Shown here one piece after another: positions 53,970 through 64,000 of a stretch of 64,000 bases of DNA. The DNA lies in contig NZ_CP041638.1 in NCBI RefSeq assembly GCF_007197775.1, positions 2,108,001 through 2,172,000 on the forward strand. The letters are read 5' to 3'. The notes under the pieces are model-generated. The model saw only the letters and a program-made list of their open reading frames with translations. It made no database searches and was not told the DNA's origin. Origin of the DNA: Thalassotalea sp. PS06. GTDB lineage: Bacteria; Pseudomonadota; Gammaproteobacteria; Enterobacterales; Alteromonadaceae. Within the stretch, counting starts at the first letter, position 1, and every line of letters starts with the position of its first letter. A program made the position numbers and the translations under genes.

Positions 53970-53979
53970 AGGAATTGGA

Positions 53980-54327
53980 TTAGTTTGGAACGTCAGACTC
54001 GTCGTTGTCGTCGCCAGTAGGAATATCCGTTGGTTCGATGCTCTGTGTTTGCTCGCCAGAACCTAAGTTATTCCACTCATCACCTTTCTTAGTAGCTTGA
54101 GCTGTCAGGTTACCTAAGAACAGGCTGATAATGAAAAACGTTGTTGCAAGAATTGCAGTCGTTTTTGTCATAAAGTTGCCTGAACCACTTGAACCAAAGA
54201 TGGTCGCTGATGAGCCTGCGCCGAATGATGCACCCATATCGGCACCCTTACCTTGTTGGATTAAAATAAAACCAATCAAGATCAACGCAACAATTAAATA
54301 AACAACGATCAAAATCTCGTATAACAT
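53980..54327 (-). CDS. secG: Protein translocase subunit SecG
   Basis: SecG assists SecYE protein export. The 115-residue protein has two membrane helices around the conserved QQGKGADMGASFGAGSSATIFGSSGSGNF loop, then a short acidic tail. It lies between tpiA (11 bp upstream) and tRNA-Leu, and is likely cotranscribed with both. Confidence 0.97.
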   Translation of the reverse strand: MLYEILIVVYLIVALILIGFILIQQGKGADMGASFGAGSSATIFGSSGSGNFMTKTTAILATTFFIISLFLGNLTAQATKKGDEWNNLGSGEQTQSIEPTDIPTGDDNDESDVPN

Positions 54328-54338
54328 GAATGAATCCT

Positions 54339-55088
54339 TTATTCTGCCAGGCAGATTGTCTTAAACTCTTCTACTTTTAAACTCGCACCGCCAATCAGGC
54401 CACCGTCAATATCCGGTTGGGCAAATAATTCCTGGTAATTACCAGCGTTTACACTGCCACCATACAAAATCGCAACCTTATCTGCTGCGTCAGAATCTGT
54501 GGCAGCGATAAATTCGCGAATAAAGCGATGCGTTTGCTGAGCCATCTCAGCAGATGCTGTTTTTCCGGTTCCTATCGCCCAAACTGGCTCATAGGCGAAA
54601 ACAACATCAGTTAATTCGTCATTATCTAAAGCAGATAATACCGGCGCCAACTGCTCAGACAAAACTTGTTCAGTTTGCCCTTGCTCGCGCTCGTCTTCGC
54701 TCTCACCAATACAAACGATTGGCGTAAGCCCTTGCGCTAAGGCTTGCTTAGCTTTGTCAGCCACCAAACCTGAGGTTTCAGCGAATAAGCTGCGACGCTC
54801 AGAATGGCCAACAATGACGTATTGTACCGACAAATCTTTCAGCATTAAAGCTGAAACTTCACCCGTCAATGCGCCCTTTAACTGCTCATTGATATTTTGC
54901 GCACCTACTGCAACTCGAGCGTTTGTGTTCGCTTGAGTTAATGCGCCTAAATAAGGAGCTGGCGGACAGATAATGACCTGTTGGTTTTCACTAATGCTAA
55001 TGGTGTTTAACGCATCGGTCATTTCGTTAATTAACGAAACGTCCCCGTTCATTTTCCAGTTAGCGGCAACAATGGTTTTTCTGTGCAT
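54339..55088 (-). CDS. tpiA: Triosephosphate isomerase
   Basis: This enzyme interconverts dihydroxyacetone phosphate and glyceraldehyde-3-phosphate. The protein has 249 residues: VAANWKMNGD with the active-site Lys, VGHSERR with the catalytic His, AYEPVWAIGTGKTAS with the catalytic Glu, and the phosphate loop GGSVNAGN. The ATG at 55088 with GGGAAG upstream is preferred over an extension to 55136. In E. coli tpiA lies elsewhere; here it sits between glmM and secG, as in several marine gammaproteobacteria. Confidence 0.97.
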   Translation of the reverse strand: MHRKTIVAANWKMNGDVSLINEMTDALNTISISENQQVIICPPAPYLGALTQANTNARVAVGAQNINEQLKGALTGEVSALMLKDLSVQYVIVGHSERRSLFAETSGLVADKAKQALAQGLTPIVCIGESEDEREQGQTEQVLSEQLAPVLSALDNDELTDVVFAYEPVWAIGTGKTASAEMAQQTHRFIREFIAATDSDAADKVAILYGGSVNAGNYQELFAQPDIDGGLIGGASLKVEEFKTICLAE

Positions 55089-55225
55089 AATCGCTTCCCT
55101 AATTAAGTGGCGAGATATTAACGAACCTGTAATCAAGATACAAGCGAATAAATCACTTAGCCGTTTATTTGCTCAAAAGACAAACAATTTGTTTACATCC
55201 GTAATATCAGGAACAATAGCGCTGG

Positions 55226-56560
55226 TTAAACAGCGCGTACTCTATCGGCAATAGATTCAGCCAGAGATAGAACTTCCTCTTTTTCAGGCCCTTCAACCAT
55301 GACTCTTACCAAAGGTTCCGTTCCAGATTTACGAAGTAAAACACGACCGCGACCGGCCAGTTCCTGCTCAACTACTTTTACCTGTTGTTGAACCGCTGTA
55401 TCAGATAACGGATCGCTACCTTCAACAAAACGAACATTAACTAAAACCTGAGGTAGTTTTTGCATCCCCTGACGCAGCGTGAAAAGGTTGTTACCGGATT
55501 CCTGAATTGCCTGCAGCACGTTCAACGCGGCAACAATACCATCACCCGTGGAGGTACAATTTAGATTAATGATATGTCCGGAGTTTTCGGCACCAAGTTG
55601 CCATCCGTTAGCTTTGAGCTTTTCCATTACATAACGGTCGCCAACTTTGGCACGCTCAAATGGAATATCTAATTGCTTAAGAGCCAGTTCCAGCCCTATG
55701 TTACTCATCAAGGTGCCAACTACGCCGCCTTCCAGTTGACCGCGTTGTTGAGCCGCTTTGGCGATGATAAAGATAAGCTCATCACCATCGACAACATTAC
55801 CCATGTGATCAACCATCATTAAACGATCGCCATCACCATCAAGAGCGATACCTAAATCAGCGCTTTCGTCCATAACCAGTTGGCTGATATTCGCCATAGA
55901 CGTTGCACCGCATTCGTCGTTAATATTAATGCCATCAGGCTTGGTAGCATATTCAATTACTGTTGCACCCAATTCTCTGAATACGTTTGGCGCAATGTGA
56001 TAGGTTGCACCATTGGCACAATCGACGACAATTTTCAGTCCCTTAAGAGATAGTGGTGTTGGAAAATTACTTTTACAAAACTCGATGTAGCGGCCAGCCG
56101 CATCGTTTATACGAACCGCCTTACCCAGTTTTGCAGATTCCACACAATCCATAGGTTCATCAATCATTTTTTCAATGGCAAGTTCAATATCATCCGGCAG
56201 CTTCTCACCGTCATTTGAAAAGAATTTAATGCCATTATCGTAGTATGGGTTATGGGAAGCGCTAATAACAATACCGGCTTCTGCACGGAAGGTTTTGGTT
56301 AAATAGGCTACGGCGGGTGTTGGCATTGGTCCCATTAAACCAATATCGATACCGGCAGCACTAAAACCCGCTTCCAATGCCGATTCCAGCATATAACCAG
56401 AAATTCGCGTATCTTTACCAATTAGTACTTTTTGGGTGCCACTGGTAGCAAGTACTTTACCCGCAGCCCAACCTAATTTCATCACAAATTCCGGAGAGAT
56501 TGGGGCTTTACCCACTAAACCGCGTACCCCATCGGTACCGAAATATTTTCTAGAACTCAC
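55226..56560 (-). CDS. glmM: Phosphoglucosamine mutase
   Basis: GlmM turns glucosamine-6-phosphate into glucosamine-1-phosphate for cell wall precursors. The 444-residue protein shows the phosphoserine loop [19 protein letters not shown], the Mg2+ site [13 protein letters not shown], and [17 protein letters not shown] near the C-terminus. It starts one base before the folP stop codon region ends, so the folP-glmM pair is tightly coupled as in E. coli. Confidence 0.98.
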   Translation of the reverse strand: MSSRKYFGTDGVRGLVGKAPISPEFVMKLGWAAGKVLATSGTQKVLIGKDTRISGYMLESALEAGFSAAGIDIGLMGPMPTPAVAYLTKTFRAEAGIVISASHNPYYDNGIKFFSNDGEKLPDDIELAIEKMIDEPMDCVESAKLGKAVRINDAAGRYIEFCKSNFPTPLSLKGLKIVVDCANGATYHIAPNVFRELGATVIEYATKPDGININDECGATSMANISQLVMDESADLGIALDGDGDRLMMVDHMGNVVDGDELIFIIAKAAQQRGQLEGGVVGTLMSNIGLELALKQLDIPFERAKVGDRYVMEKLKANGWQLGAENSGHIINLNCTSTGDGIVAALNVLQAIQESGNNLFTLRQGMQKLPQVLVNVRFVEGSDPLSDTAVQQQVKVVEQELAGRGRVLLRKSGTEPLVRVMVEGPEKEEVLSLAESIADRVRAV

Positions 56561-57403
56561 TTAACGACTCTCCCTTTGAGTTGCATTTAAAACCTTTATA
56601 GCGTCCACGGTTTCTTTGACATCGTGAACGCGGATTATTCCTGCGCCATTTATGGCGGCGATAACAGCAGCCGAAAGACTTCCAGCCAATCGCTCTTCGA
56701 CTTCCCGATTCAGTAAATGACCAATCATCGACTTGCGAGAGATACCCGCCAGTATTGGTAAACCTAAATCTAATAATTGTTTCTGGTTGGCCAGCAGTTG
56801 ATAGTTTTGTTCAAGGGTTTTGCCAAACCCAAAACCCGGGTCAAGAATGATATTGTTTCTTTCTATGCCCGCCTGTTCACAGGCAGCAATGCGTTCAACA
56901 AAAAACTGTTTTACATCCTCAACCACATCATCGTACTGCGGATTGTCCTGCATCGTCCTTGGTAACCCTTGCATGTGCATTAAACACACGGGAATCTGAG
57001 CTTTGGCGGCGACTTGCACACAACCTGTATTTTGCAGCGCTCTCACATCATTAATCAGATCAGCGCCATTGGCAACAGCAACCTCCATTACTTGAGCTTT
57101 ACTGGTATCAATAGACACTAAGGTATCAAAACGTTGTTTTATGGCTTCGATGACCGGAATGACTCGGTCTAGCTCGTCTTGCAGAGAAACCTCGGCCGCG
57201 CCCGGGCGTGTTGACTCGCCGCCTATATCGATAATACTGGCGCCGTCTTTAATCATTTGCTCGGCTTGCTCAAGAGCAATATCCAGACTGGTAAACTTTC
57301 CGCCGTCGGAAAAAGAATCCGGGGTTACATTTAAGATACCCATGATACGAGGAACTGATAAATCTAATATTTGATTTTTGAAGGTAAGAGTATTGACTGT
57401 CAT
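56561..57403 (-). CDS. folP: Dihydropteroate synthase
   Basis: FolP condenses p-aminobenzoate with dihydropterin pyrophosphate in folate synthesis and is the sulfonamide target. This protein of about 280 residues shows GILNVTPDSFSDGGKF, IDIGGESTRPGA, NDVRAL, DPGFGFGKT and SRKSMIG in order. The ATG at 57403 is used; an in-frame TTG lies two codons upstream. It is followed directly by glmM. Confidence 0.97.
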   Translation of the reverse strand: MTVNTLTFKNQILDLSVPRIMGILNVTPDSFSDGGKFTSLDIALEQAEQMIKDGASIIDIGGESTRPGAAEVSLQDELDRVIPVIEAIKQRFDTLVSIDTSKAQVMEVAVANGADLINDVRALQNTGCVQVAAKAQIPVCLMHMQGLPRTMQDNPQYDDVVEDVKQFFVERIAACEQAGIERNNIILDPGFGFGKTLEQNYQLLANQKQLLDLGLPILAGISRKSMIGHLLNREVEERLAGSLSAAVIAAINGAGIIRVHDVKETVDAIKVLNATQRESR

Positions 57404-57591
57404 GTCCAATTTATAATCGCGTCTGATGCATTTGTTCTAACTAGCTCAAACTTCTTAATTTCCTAACGACAATTTTAAGTCGATATCACTTATTTATAAA
57501 GCCAAGACGGCTAATTAAGGTAAAAATATCTGTTACCGGGTCGATTGAAAGTGCTCAGTAATTTCTTTAAAAATTAATGGCCATTTAATAA

Positions 57592-57805
57592 CCCTCCCTT
57601 GCTACCGTCCATAGTACGGGAGGATTAGTAAAGGGATTTACGATATGTCGATATATCAGGGATGACAATATATCGACTAAATACATCCATAAAGCAATAC
57701 CCTCCCTTGCTACCATCCATGGTGCAGGAGGATAAGCACGTCCATGTGCAAAAACCCTCACTAACACCATCCATGGCTCGTGAGGATAAATACATCCATG
57801 TATAA
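57592..57805. repeat. Three REP-like repeats of about 45-50 bp
   Basis: Units start near 57592, 57709 and 57758 and share the pattern CCCTC-(C)CTTGCTACC-RTCCATRG-n-GGAGGAT followed in two of them by TACATCCATGTA or CACGTCCATGTG. CCCTC/GAGG and CATCCATG arms allow cruciform or RNA hairpins. They look like a dispersed palindromic repeat family. Confidence 0.6.
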
Positions 57806-57832
57806 AAAAGCCCCTGCAATTGCAGAGGCTTT
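57804..57832 (-). terminator. Rho-independent terminator of ftsH
   Basis: On the minus strand AAAGCCTCTGCAATTGCAGGGGCTTT has one G-T pair and is followed by TTTT. It lies 18 bp after the ftsH stop codon. Confidence 0.85.
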
Positions 57833-57849
57833 ATAATGGTGTTTATTGG

Positions 57850-59766
57850 CTAGTTAGCCGGAATATCATCTGGCTTATTAACGTCTACTGTAGCGTTTGC
57901 AGAACCACTTGGTGGCTTGCCAGAGCTATTTTCGTCACCATAACCTTTCGGTGCACGAACGGTTGTGCGTGCCATTAAGTCATCAATTTGCCCGGCATCA
58001 ATGGTTTCATACTTCATCAATGCATCTTTCATCGCGTGAAGGATGTCCATATTGTTTTTCAGGATATCTTCAGCACGTTTGTAGTTGCGCTCGATAAACG
58101 CGCGAACTTCTTCATCGATATCTTTGGCGGTGTCATCAGACATATGCTTAGATTTCGCTGCAGTGCGGCCCAGGAATACTTCGCCTTCTTCATCGGCATA
58201 AAGCATTGGCCCCATCTTGTCAGACAGACCCCATTGGGTAACCATCTTGCGGGCAATCTCTGTGGCACGTTCGATATCGTTCGATGCACCGGTTGATACC
58301 TTCTCGGCACCGTAGATGATTTCTTCGGCGATACGACCACCGTACAAGCTGGAAATCATACTCTCTAAATGCATTTTCGAGTGGCTCACGCGATCCTGCT
58401 CTGGTAGATACATAGTCACACCTAAGGCACGACCACGAGGTATGATACTTACTTTGTACACCGGATCATGTTCAGGAACCATACGACCAACGATCGCGTG
58501 CCCTGCTTCGTGATAAGCAGTCATTTCTTTCTCAGACTCGCTCATTACCATAGAACGGCGCTCTGCACCCATCATGATCTTGTCTTTGGCTTTATCAAAT
58601 TCCACCATAGATACCAAGCGACGGCTGGTGCGCGCAGCAAACAATGCCGCTTCGTTCACAAGGTTTGCAAGGTCTGCACCTGAGAAGCCTGGAGTACCGC
58701 GAGCAATTACCGCTGCATCAACGTCATCGCCAAGAGGCACTTTACGCATGTGTACTTTAAGGATTTGCTCACGACCACGAATATCTGGCAAGCCAACGGT
58801 AACCTGACGGTCGAAACGACCAGGACGCAATAACGCCGGGTCCAATACATCCGGGCGGTTAGTTGCAGCGATAACGATTACTCCTTCGTTACCTTCAAAA
58901 CCGTCCATTTCAACTAACATTTGGTTCAGGGTTTGCTCTCGCTCATCGTGACCACCACCCAGGCCTGCACCACGCTGACGACCAACGGCATCGATCTCAT
59001 CGATGAAAATAATACAAGGAGCAGATTTCTTGGCCTGATCGAACATGTCGCGAACACGAGATGCACCAACACCCACGAACATTTCTACGAAATCTGAACC
59101 AGAGATACTGAAAAATGGTACTTTTGCTTCACCGGCAATGGCTTTTGCAAGTAAGGTTTTACCCGTACCTGGCTGACCAACCATAAGAATACCAGATGGA
59201 ATACGACCACCAAGTTTCTGGAATTTTGACGGGTCACGAAGATAATCGACAAGCTCTGCAACTTCTTCTTTGGCTTCGTCACAACCGGCAACATCTGCAA
59301 ATGTAGTCTTAATTTGGTCGTCGCTTAGCAGGCGAGCCTTACTCTTACCAAACGACATAGCACCTTTACCGCCGCCGCCTTGCATCTGTCGCATGAAGAA
59401 AATCCAGATACCGACAAGAAGAAGCATAGGGAACCAGTTAATGAATATACTGGCAAGAAGGCTTGGCTCTTCAGGCGGAACCCCTTCCACTTTAACGTTG
59501 TTGCTGATTAGATCATCGAGCAACCCGTCGTCATACTGAGTCGGAATTAACGTGGTGAAAGTGTCCCCTGAACGCTTGGTTCCGGTGATAACGCCATTGC
59601 TTTCAATTTTGACGTCTCGAACCTGTCCTTGGGTGACTTCATTGATAAAGGTTGTGTAATCTAGCTTAGTGTCAGTGCCGTTGCTTGGTGTGAAGCTCTG
59701 GAATACAGACATTAACACTATGGCTATCACTAACCACAAAATAAGGTTTTTTACCATATCGCTCAA
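57850..59766 (-). CDS. ftsH: ATP-dependent zinc metalloprotease FtsH
   Basis: FtsH is the membrane AAA+ protease that degrades LpxC, sigma-32 and unassembled membrane proteins. The 638-residue protein has two membrane helices (about 7-24 and 103-122), the AAA domain with Walker [15 protein letters not shown], Walker [13 protein letters not shown], the second region of homology [19 protein letters not shown], and the zinc motif HEAGH. The C-terminal tail is Ser/Gly/Asp-rich. It follows rlmE by 66 bp, as in E. coli. Confidence 0.98.
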   Translation of the reverse strand: MSDMVKNLILWLVIAIVLMSVFQSFTPSNGTDTKLDYTTFINEVTQGQVRDVKIESNGVITGTKRSGDTFTTLIPTQYDDGLLDDLISNNVKVEGVPPEEPSLLASIFINWFPMLLLVGIWIFFMRQMQGGGGKGAMSFGKSKARLLSDDQIKTTFADVAGCDEAKEEVAELVDYLRDPSKFQKLGGRIPSGILMVGQPGTGKTLLAKAIAGEAKVPFFSISGSDFVEMFVGVGASRVRDMFDQAKKSAPCIIFIDEIDAVGRQRGAGLGGGHDEREQTLNQMLVEMDGFEGNEGVIVIAATNRPDVLDPALLRPGRFDRQVTVGLPDIRGREQILKVHMRKVPLGDDVDAAVIARGTPGFSGADLANLVNEAALFAARTSRRLVSMVEFDKAKDKIMMGAERRSMVMSESEKEMTAYHEAGHAIVGRMVPEHDPVYKVSIIPRGRALGVTMYLPEQDRVSHSKMHLESMISSLYGGRIAEEIIYGAEKVSTGASNDIERATEIARKMVTQWGLSDKMGPMLYADEEGEVFLGRTAAKSKHMSDDTAKDIDEEVRAFIERNYKRAEDILKNNMDILHAMKDALMKYETIDAGQIDDLMARTTVRAPKGYGDENSSGKPPSGSANATVDVNKPDDIPAN

Positions 59767-59832
59767 TTTGATGGCCTCTTAGAAAAATAGGATAAATAAA
59801 ATACAGGGCGATGTTACTAATAGTTAACTTTA

Positions 59833-60471
59833 CTACAGTTTGTATCCAGTAGCTACTATATAAACTTCACGGGAACGTGGACGAGAAGAGTCAGGTTTAC
59901 GGGTTTTTACCGTGGTAAATACTTGCCTGACGTCCTTCACAAACTGGTCAAAGCCTTCACCCTGAAATACTTTGACCACAAAACTGCCGTTTCGTTTCAA
60001 CACTTGATTACACATATCAAGTGCCAATTCTACCAAATACATACTCCGCGCCTGATCAGTGGCCTCGTTACCGCTAAAGTTTGGCGCCATATCTGACATA
60101 ACTGTATCTACGTTACGGCCATCGATTCGGTTTAACAGGGCGTCCAGCACTGCATCTTCACGAAAGTCGCCTTGCAGAAAATCGACACCGACCAAAGGGT
60201 CCATGGGTAAAATGTCACAGGCAACTACCTGGCCATTATCCCCTACTACCTTAGCCGCGTATTCTGACCAACCGCCGGGTGCAGCACCTAAATCAACGAC
60301 TGTCATCCCTGGTTTGATCAATTTATCTTTTTGATTAATCTCTTCAATTTTAAATACCGCACGGGAGCGCAAGCCCAGTTTCTGCGCCTTTTTCACGTAT
60401 TCATCGTCAAAGTGTTCCTGCATCCAGCGATTCGAGCTGGAGCTTAATTTTCCTTTCTTACTTTTACTCAT
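59833..60471 (-). CDS. rlmE: 23S rRNA (uridine-2'-O)-methyltransferase RlmE
   Basis: RlmE (RrmJ/FtsJ) methylates U2552 of 23S rRNA with S-adenosylmethionine. The 212-residue protein shows [38 protein letters not shown] with the SAM loop, catalytic Lys/Asp positions (SDMAPN and [12 protein letters not shown]), and [13 protein letters not shown]. It is divergent from yhbY and cotranscribed with ftsH. Confidence 0.97.
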   Translation of the reverse strand: MSKSKKGKLSSSSNRWMQEHFDDEYVKKAQKLGLRSRAVFKIEEINQKDKLIKPGMTVVDLGAAPGGWSEYAAKVVGDNGQVVACDILPMDPLVGVDFLQGDFREDAVLDALLNRIDGRNVDTVMSDMAPNFSGNEATDQARSMYLVELALDMCNQVLKRNGSFVVKVFQGEGFDQFVKDVRQVFTTVKTRKPDSSRPRSREVYIVATGYKL

Positions 60472-60553
60472 TTAAATGCATAGATAAATTAGTATTACTG
60501 ACAAGATGGCGTTAAAATATAGGGAATTCAAGTAACCACCATGAAATTTTTTA

Positions 60554-60850
60554 ATGAATCTAAATAAAAAACAAATTCAATACCTTAAAGGCCTGGCTCA
60601 TTCGCTGAAGCCGGTAGTGCTTTTAGGCAGCAATGGATTAACCGAAGCGGTTATCGCTGAAATTGATTATGCGTTGAATCACCACGAGCTAATTAAGGTG
60701 AAAATTCCTACGGATGACAGAGAAATCAAGCAGTTGATTATCGAAGCAATCATCCGTGAAACAGAGGCAGTGAAAGTACAGACCATAGGTAAAACTTTAG
60801 TTCTGTATCGCCAGTCTGAAGAGAAAAAAATCGCGATTCCAAAATTGTAA
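60554..60850 (+). CDS. yhbY: CRM-domain RNA-binding protein YhbY
   Basis: This 98-residue CRM-domain protein is associated with the 50S ribosomal precursor. It begins MNLNKKQIQYLKGLAHSLKPVVLLGSNGLTEAVIAEIDYALNHHELIKVKIP with the GxxG RNA-binding loop (GSNG), and continues RETEAVKVQTIGKTLVLYRQ. It is divergent from rlmE with 82 bp between, as in E. coli. Confidence 0.96.
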   Translation: MNLNKKQIQYLKGLAHSLKPVVLLGSNGLTEAVIAEIDYALNHHELIKVKIPTDDREIKQLIIEAIIRETEAVKVQTIGKTLVLYRQSEEKKIAIPKL

Positions 60851-60870
60851 GCAATCTTGTCTAATTCTCG

Positions 60871-60906
60871 AAAACGCACCCTGTTTTTGCAGAGGTGCGT
60901 TTTTTA
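60871..60906 (+). terminator. Rho-independent terminator of yhbY
   Basis: AAAACGCACC, a 13-base loop and GGTGCGTTTT form a 10-bp stem followed by TTATT. It lies 20 bp after the yhbY stop codon. Confidence 0.9.
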
Positions 60907-61012
60907 TTGCCCTTTTTTATTTATAAAGGTTAGGCAATTTTTACTATAGGCTGAAAAATCCTCGGCTCTTATACTCGATGCCACAGAATAAAAGTATGAA
61001 ACAGACGCCATT

Positions 61013-61870
61013 ATGAAAGCAAACAACAACATATCCCCAGAGTTACTGGATAATTCCAAAGATTTTAGCGATAAGTACTTTACACGATTTAAACTAAGAA
61101 CCGCACCAGCGCCGTTGCAGCTAAATGACGATATCGCCAAAGATTATCTGTTCCCGACTCTATACGGCGATGTCAGTTGTGCCATTGGTATTTTCTTGTG
61201 TGATTTTGCAGCGGCGAAAGCCTTGTTGCCACATCCGGACATGGTACCAGTGAAAATGCCAGGTGGTCGCGCTATTGTCACCTTCTCCTGTTATGAGTAC
61301 AAAAAGGTGTTAGGCGTTGCACCATACAATGAAATCGCGATGACCATTCCCATTCAGGTTTCGCCAACATTTAACCCGCCACTTCTGCCATTGCTGATGG
61401 AGAAGAAATTTCCAAAATTTGGTTATCATGTTTTTCATATGCCAGTGACCAGCCTGGAAAATCAGATTCGCGGCCGTAAGATCTGGGGGTTACCGAAAGT
61501 CGTCGATGATATCGATATTCAGGTTGAAAACGCTACGAGCACCACGATCGCCACCGATGCAAAAGGAAATGAGTATTTCCGTTTAAGCGTACCAACCTCT
61601 GGTACAGCGCAAACTTTTGATGTGCAATCCAACCTGTATTCGGTATTAAATGATCAATTGCTAACCAGCCAAACCTGTTTTAATGGCACATTTAATGTGA
61701 ACAAAACGATGAATCGTTTATGGAACAATAAGGTTGAAGATAATAAGGAGGCACTCGAGCTAGGCAATGGTAAATACGCCGATAAGTTAAAAAATCTGAA
61801 GATTGACCCAGTGCCATTCCAGACTCGTTACACGCCGAGTATGAATGCCTGTTTTGATTTGCCGAAGTAA
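61013..61870 (+). CDS. Acetoacetate decarboxylase family protein
   Basis: This 285-residue protein has the acetoacetate decarboxylase fold. IRGRKIWGLPKVVDDIDI corresponds to the catalytic region (RExxGxPKK) in which a Lys forms the Schiff base. FSCYEYKKVLGVAPYNEIAMTIPIQV is also typical. The second Lys of the PKK motif is Val here, so the reaction may differ from decarboxylation of acetoacetate. It stands alone between yhbY and greA, with terminators on both sides, and is not part of the E. coli neighbourhood. Confidence 0.82.
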   Translation: MKANNNISPELLDNSKDFSDKYFTRFKLRTAPAPLQLNDDIAKDYLFPTLYGDVSCAIGIFLCDFAAAKALLPHPDMVPVKMPGGRAIVTFSCYEYKKVLGVAPYNEIAMTIPIQVSPTFNPPLLPLLMEKKFPKFGYHVFHMPVTSLENQIRGRKIWGLPKVVDDIDIQVENATSTTIATDAKGNEYFRLSVPTSGTAQTFDVQSNLYSVLNDQLLTSQTCFNGTFNVNKTMNRLWNNKVEDNKEALELGNGKYADKLKNLKIDPVPFQTRYTPSMNACFDLPK

Positions 61871-61884
61871 AAAAAGATAAGAAG

Positions 61885-61911
61885 AAAGGCGCCGTTTAGG
61901 CGCCTTTCTTT
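61885..61911. terminator. Bidirectional terminator between the ADC-like gene and greA
   Basis: AAAGGCGCC-GTTTA-GGCGCCTTT is a perfect 9-bp stem, with CTTTT on the plus strand and a T-rich tract on the minus strand. It serves both convergent genes. Confidence 0.9.
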
Positions 61912-61927
61912 TAATAGTTATCGAATA

Positions 61928-62404
61928 CTATTTGTGCTCGACAGCAATAATTTCGTACTCGACCTGACCACCAGGTGTTGTAACTTCCACTTCACTATCC
62001 ACTTCTTTGCCGATAAGGGCACGAGCGATTGGTGAACTTACGCTGATACGGTTTTGCTTGATATCTGCTTCATCATCGCCAACGATTTGGTAAGTCACCT
62101 CTTCGTCGGTATCGATGTTTAACAAGGTTACCGTTACACCGAAAATTACTTTGTGAGTGTTTGGGATTTTGGTGATATCGATAATTTGCGCATTGCCCAG
62201 CTTACCTTCGATTTCCTGAATACGGCCTTCACAAAAACCCTGCTCTTCGCGGGCTGCATGGTACTCGGCGTTCTCTTTCAAGTCACCGTGTTCACGAGCT
62301 TCAGCAATGGCCGCCACGATTTCCGGGCGACGTACAGATTTCAAATGATTTAGCTCATCACGAAGCGCATCAGCCCCTTGAATCGTCATCGGATACGTAT
62401 TCAT
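61928..62404 (-). CDS. greA: Transcription elongation factor GreA
   Basis: GreA rescues backtracked RNA polymerase by stimulating RNA cleavage. The 158-residue protein has the N-terminal coiled coil with the acidic tip ([59 protein letters not shown]) and the FKBP-like C-domain ending [22 protein letters not shown]. The ATG at 62404 overlaps the carB stop codon by one base and has AAGG upstream, so it is preferred over a GTG three codons earlier. Transcribed with carB. Confidence 0.97.
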   Translation of the reverse strand: MNTYPMTIQGADALRDELNHLKSVRRPEIVAAIAEAREHGDLKENAEYHAAREEQGFCEGRIQEIEGKLGNAQIIDITKIPNTHKVIFGVTVTLLNIDTDEEVTYQIVGDDEADIKQNRISVSSPIARALIGKEVDSEVEVTTPGGQVEYEIIAVEHK

Positions 62405-64000
62405 TATTGACACCTTTTATGTAATTCTTGAATAGATGTTACTTTGTTGCGGTCGTCAGCCGAGTGCGCCATACAAGCGGCAAAGGCTGCGTTTAACGTC
62501 GTAGTATAATTAACTTTATAACGTAATGCACCGCCACGAAGCTGTTTTGAATCTTCGATGGCTTTACGACCTTCAGTGGTGTTAATAATGTAGCTGTACT
62601 CACCATTCTTGATTCTATCAAGAATGTGCGGACGACCTTCATGTACCTTGTTAACCAAACGAACTGGCACGTCAGCTTCGCCAAGAACAACGGCAGTACC
62701 GTGAGTTGCATCCAGCTTGTAACCTAAGTCGATTAACTGTTTGGCAAGTTCTACAACACGAGTCTTGTCGCTGTCACGAACAGAAATCAATGCACGACCG
62801 GTTTTTGGAACCGTTACACCAGCACCAAGGTTGGCTTTTGCGTACGCTTCTTCAAACGTATCACCAACACCCATTACCTCACCAGTAGAGCGCATTTCCG
62901 GACCAACAAGCGGGTCAACACCGTGGAACTTGTTGAATGGAATAACCACTTCTTTCACTGAGAAGAATGGCGGAATCGTTTCTTTGGTAACGCCCTGCTC
63001 ATCTAACGTCTTACCAGACATTACCCGTGCAGCGATTTTCGCTAGAGGTACACCGGTAGCTTTTGATACAAATGGAACAGTACGTGCAGCACGCGGGTTT
63101 ACTTCAATTAGATAAACCTTGTTATCTTTAACCGCGAACTGAGTATTCATCAGACCGATTACACCAAGCTCAAAGGCAAGTTTCGTTACCTGCTCACGCA
63201 TCACGTCCTGAATTTCCTGGCTCAAGCTGTAAGCCGGTAATGAACAGGCAGAGTCACCTGAGTGAACACCGGCTTGTTCGATATGCTGCATGATACCGCC
63301 GATAACCACGTTCTTACCGTCACACATCGCATCGATATCCACTTCGATAGCATCATCAAGGAAACGGTCAAGAAGCACTGGCGCTTCGTTAGATACGCTT
63401 ACCGCGTCAGTCATATAACGACGTAAGTCCTGCTCGTCATATACGATTTCCATTGCACGACCACCGAGTACATAAGATGGGCGAACAACCATTGGGAAGC
63501 CGATGTCGTTAGCTTTCGCTACCGCTTCTTCTAACGAGGTTACCGTAGCGTTTTCTGGTTGTAGCAAATCGAGACGGTCAACCGCCTGCTGGAAACGTTC
63601 ACGGTCTTCAGCACGGTCGATGGCATCTGGAGAAGTACCGATAATTGGTACACCAGCCGCTTCAAGCGCACGTGCTAGTTTCAAAGGTGTTTGACCACCG
63701 TATTGAACGATAACGCCTTTCGGTTTTTCAACACGAACAATCTCTAACACGTCCTCGAACGTTACTGGTTCGAAGTACAGGCGATCTGAGGTGTCGTAGT
63801 CGGTAGATACCGTTTCTGGATTACAGTTAACCATAATGGTTTCATAACCATCTTCACGAAGCGCTAACGCTGCGTGTACACAACAGTAGTCGAATTCGAT
63901 ACCCTGACCGATACGGTTAGGACCACCACCTAAAATGATGATTTTGTCTTTATCTGACGGGTTAGCTTCACACTCCTCATCGTATGCAGAGTACATGTAA
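62404..64000 (-). CDS. carB: Carbamoyl phosphate synthase large chain, C-terminal half (partial)
   Basis: CarB makes carbamoyl phosphate for arginine and pyrimidine synthesis. The window holds about the last 531 residues; the rest lies beyond the right edge. It starts within [43 protein letters not shown], then the second ATP-grasp half ([44 protein letters not shown]) and the C-terminal MGS-like allosteric domain ([48 protein letters not shown]). It overlaps greA by one base. Confidence 0.98.
   Translation of the reverse strand, partial: YMYSAYDEECEANPSDKDKIIILGGGPNRIGQGIEFDYCCVHAALALREDGYETIMVNCNPETVSTDYDTSDRLYFEPVTFEDVLEIVRVEKPKGVIVQYGGQTPLKLARALEAAGVPIIGTSPDAIDRAEDRERFQQAVDRLDLLQPENATVTSLEEAVAKANDIGFPMVVRPSYVLGGRAMEIVYDEQDLRRYMTDAVSVSNEAPVLLDRFLDDAIEVDIDAMCDGKNVVIGGIMQHIEQAGVHSGDSACSLPAYSLSQEIQDVMREQVTKLAFELGVIGLMNTQFAVKDNKVYLIEVNPRAARTVPFVSKATGVPLAKIAARVMSGKTLDEQGVTKETIPPFFSVKEVVIPFNKFHGVDPLVGPEMRSTGEVMGVGDTFEEAYAKANLGAGVTVPKTGRALISVRDSDKTRVVELAKQLIDLGYKLDATHGTAVVLGEADVPVRLVNKVHEGRPHILDRIKNGEYSYIINTTEGRKAIEDSKQLRGGALRYKVNYTTTLNAAFAACMAHSADDRNKVTSIQELHKRCQ

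Larger units (their letters stand above)
57404..57849. other. Intergenic region between ftsH and folP
   Basis: This 446-bp region holds the ftsH terminator at its right end and three diverged hairpin repeats (57592-57805). No gene was accepted; small frames at 57585-57819 are products of the repeats. Confidence 0.6.

Noticed and set aside
57592..57805. CRISPR array as an explanation of the repeats after ftsH
   Set aside because: Units are diverged, irregularly spaced and palindromic, with no constant spacers and no cas genes; REP-like repeats fit better.

Overview
The window is chromosomal DNA of a marine-type gammaproteobacterium, most likely in the Alteromonadales and possibly near Colwelliaceae or Thalassotalea. 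That placement rests on gene content and repeats and was not tested by search. Both ends carry the backbone seen around E. coli greA-rlmE-ftsH-folP-glmM-secG-leuU and rimP-nusA-infB. At 53.9-64.0 kb lie carB (partial), greA, an acetoacetate decarboxylase-like gene, yhbY, rlmE, ftsH, folP, glmM, tpiA, secG and tRNA-Leu(GAG). At 0-3.1 kb lie rimP, nusA and infB (partial). Between leuU and rimP, which are close together in E. coli, about 50 kb of other DNA is present.

The part at 3.7-32.3 kb looks like settled accessory chromosome. It holds: (i) an operon with a GPH-type sugar symporter, a GH94 phosphorylase fused to a gluconokinase, and a CBM9-like exported protein, which together suggest use of oxidised cellobiose (cellobionate); (ii) a slipin/NfeD membrane protease pair; (iii) a four-gene operon (RND/MMPL exporter, LolA-like protein, DUF1302-like outer membrane protein, DUF2892) divergent from an ArsR regulator whose two cysteines have BigR/SqrR-like spacing, suggesting a persulfide response; (iv) hutD preceded by a C13 tract, a PEP-CTERM protein, a DUF4242 protein and an AbgT transporter; (v) a QEGLA-motif metallopeptidase and a ZntB-like transporter; (vi) a LysR regulator divergent from rimK, an aspartoacylase-like gene, a RimB-like protease gene and an mscS gene; (vii) nhaA, an encapsulated-ferritin-like gene without an encapsulin, and glutamate dehydrogenase.

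The part at 32.87-53.91 kb is a genomic island of about 21 kb in the 3' end of tRNA-Leu(GAG). It is bounded by 144-bp direct repeats (138/144 identical). It carries a P4-type integrase next to the tRNA, AlpA-type and zinc-binding small regulators, two further tyrosine recombinases, a Hin/Gin-type serine recombinase, an IS481-family insertion sequence and MITE-like repeats.

Most of the island is a polymorphic-toxin locus. A 2476-residue Sec-exported SpvB/Rhs protein ends in an Ntox50-like tip and is followed by its immunity gene. Two orphan tip plus immunity cassettes accompany it: one is a predicted HAE/PCxxC deaminase in direct orientation, the other a His-rich tip of unknown type in inverted orientation. 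All three tips start at the same perfectly conserved 24-bp sequence, in the same reading frame. Recombination between the inverted copies would flip about 6.7 kb and swap the toxin tip in frame. A serine invertase gene lies just upstream of the Rhs gene. This predicted invertible Rhs tip switch is the most novel feature here.
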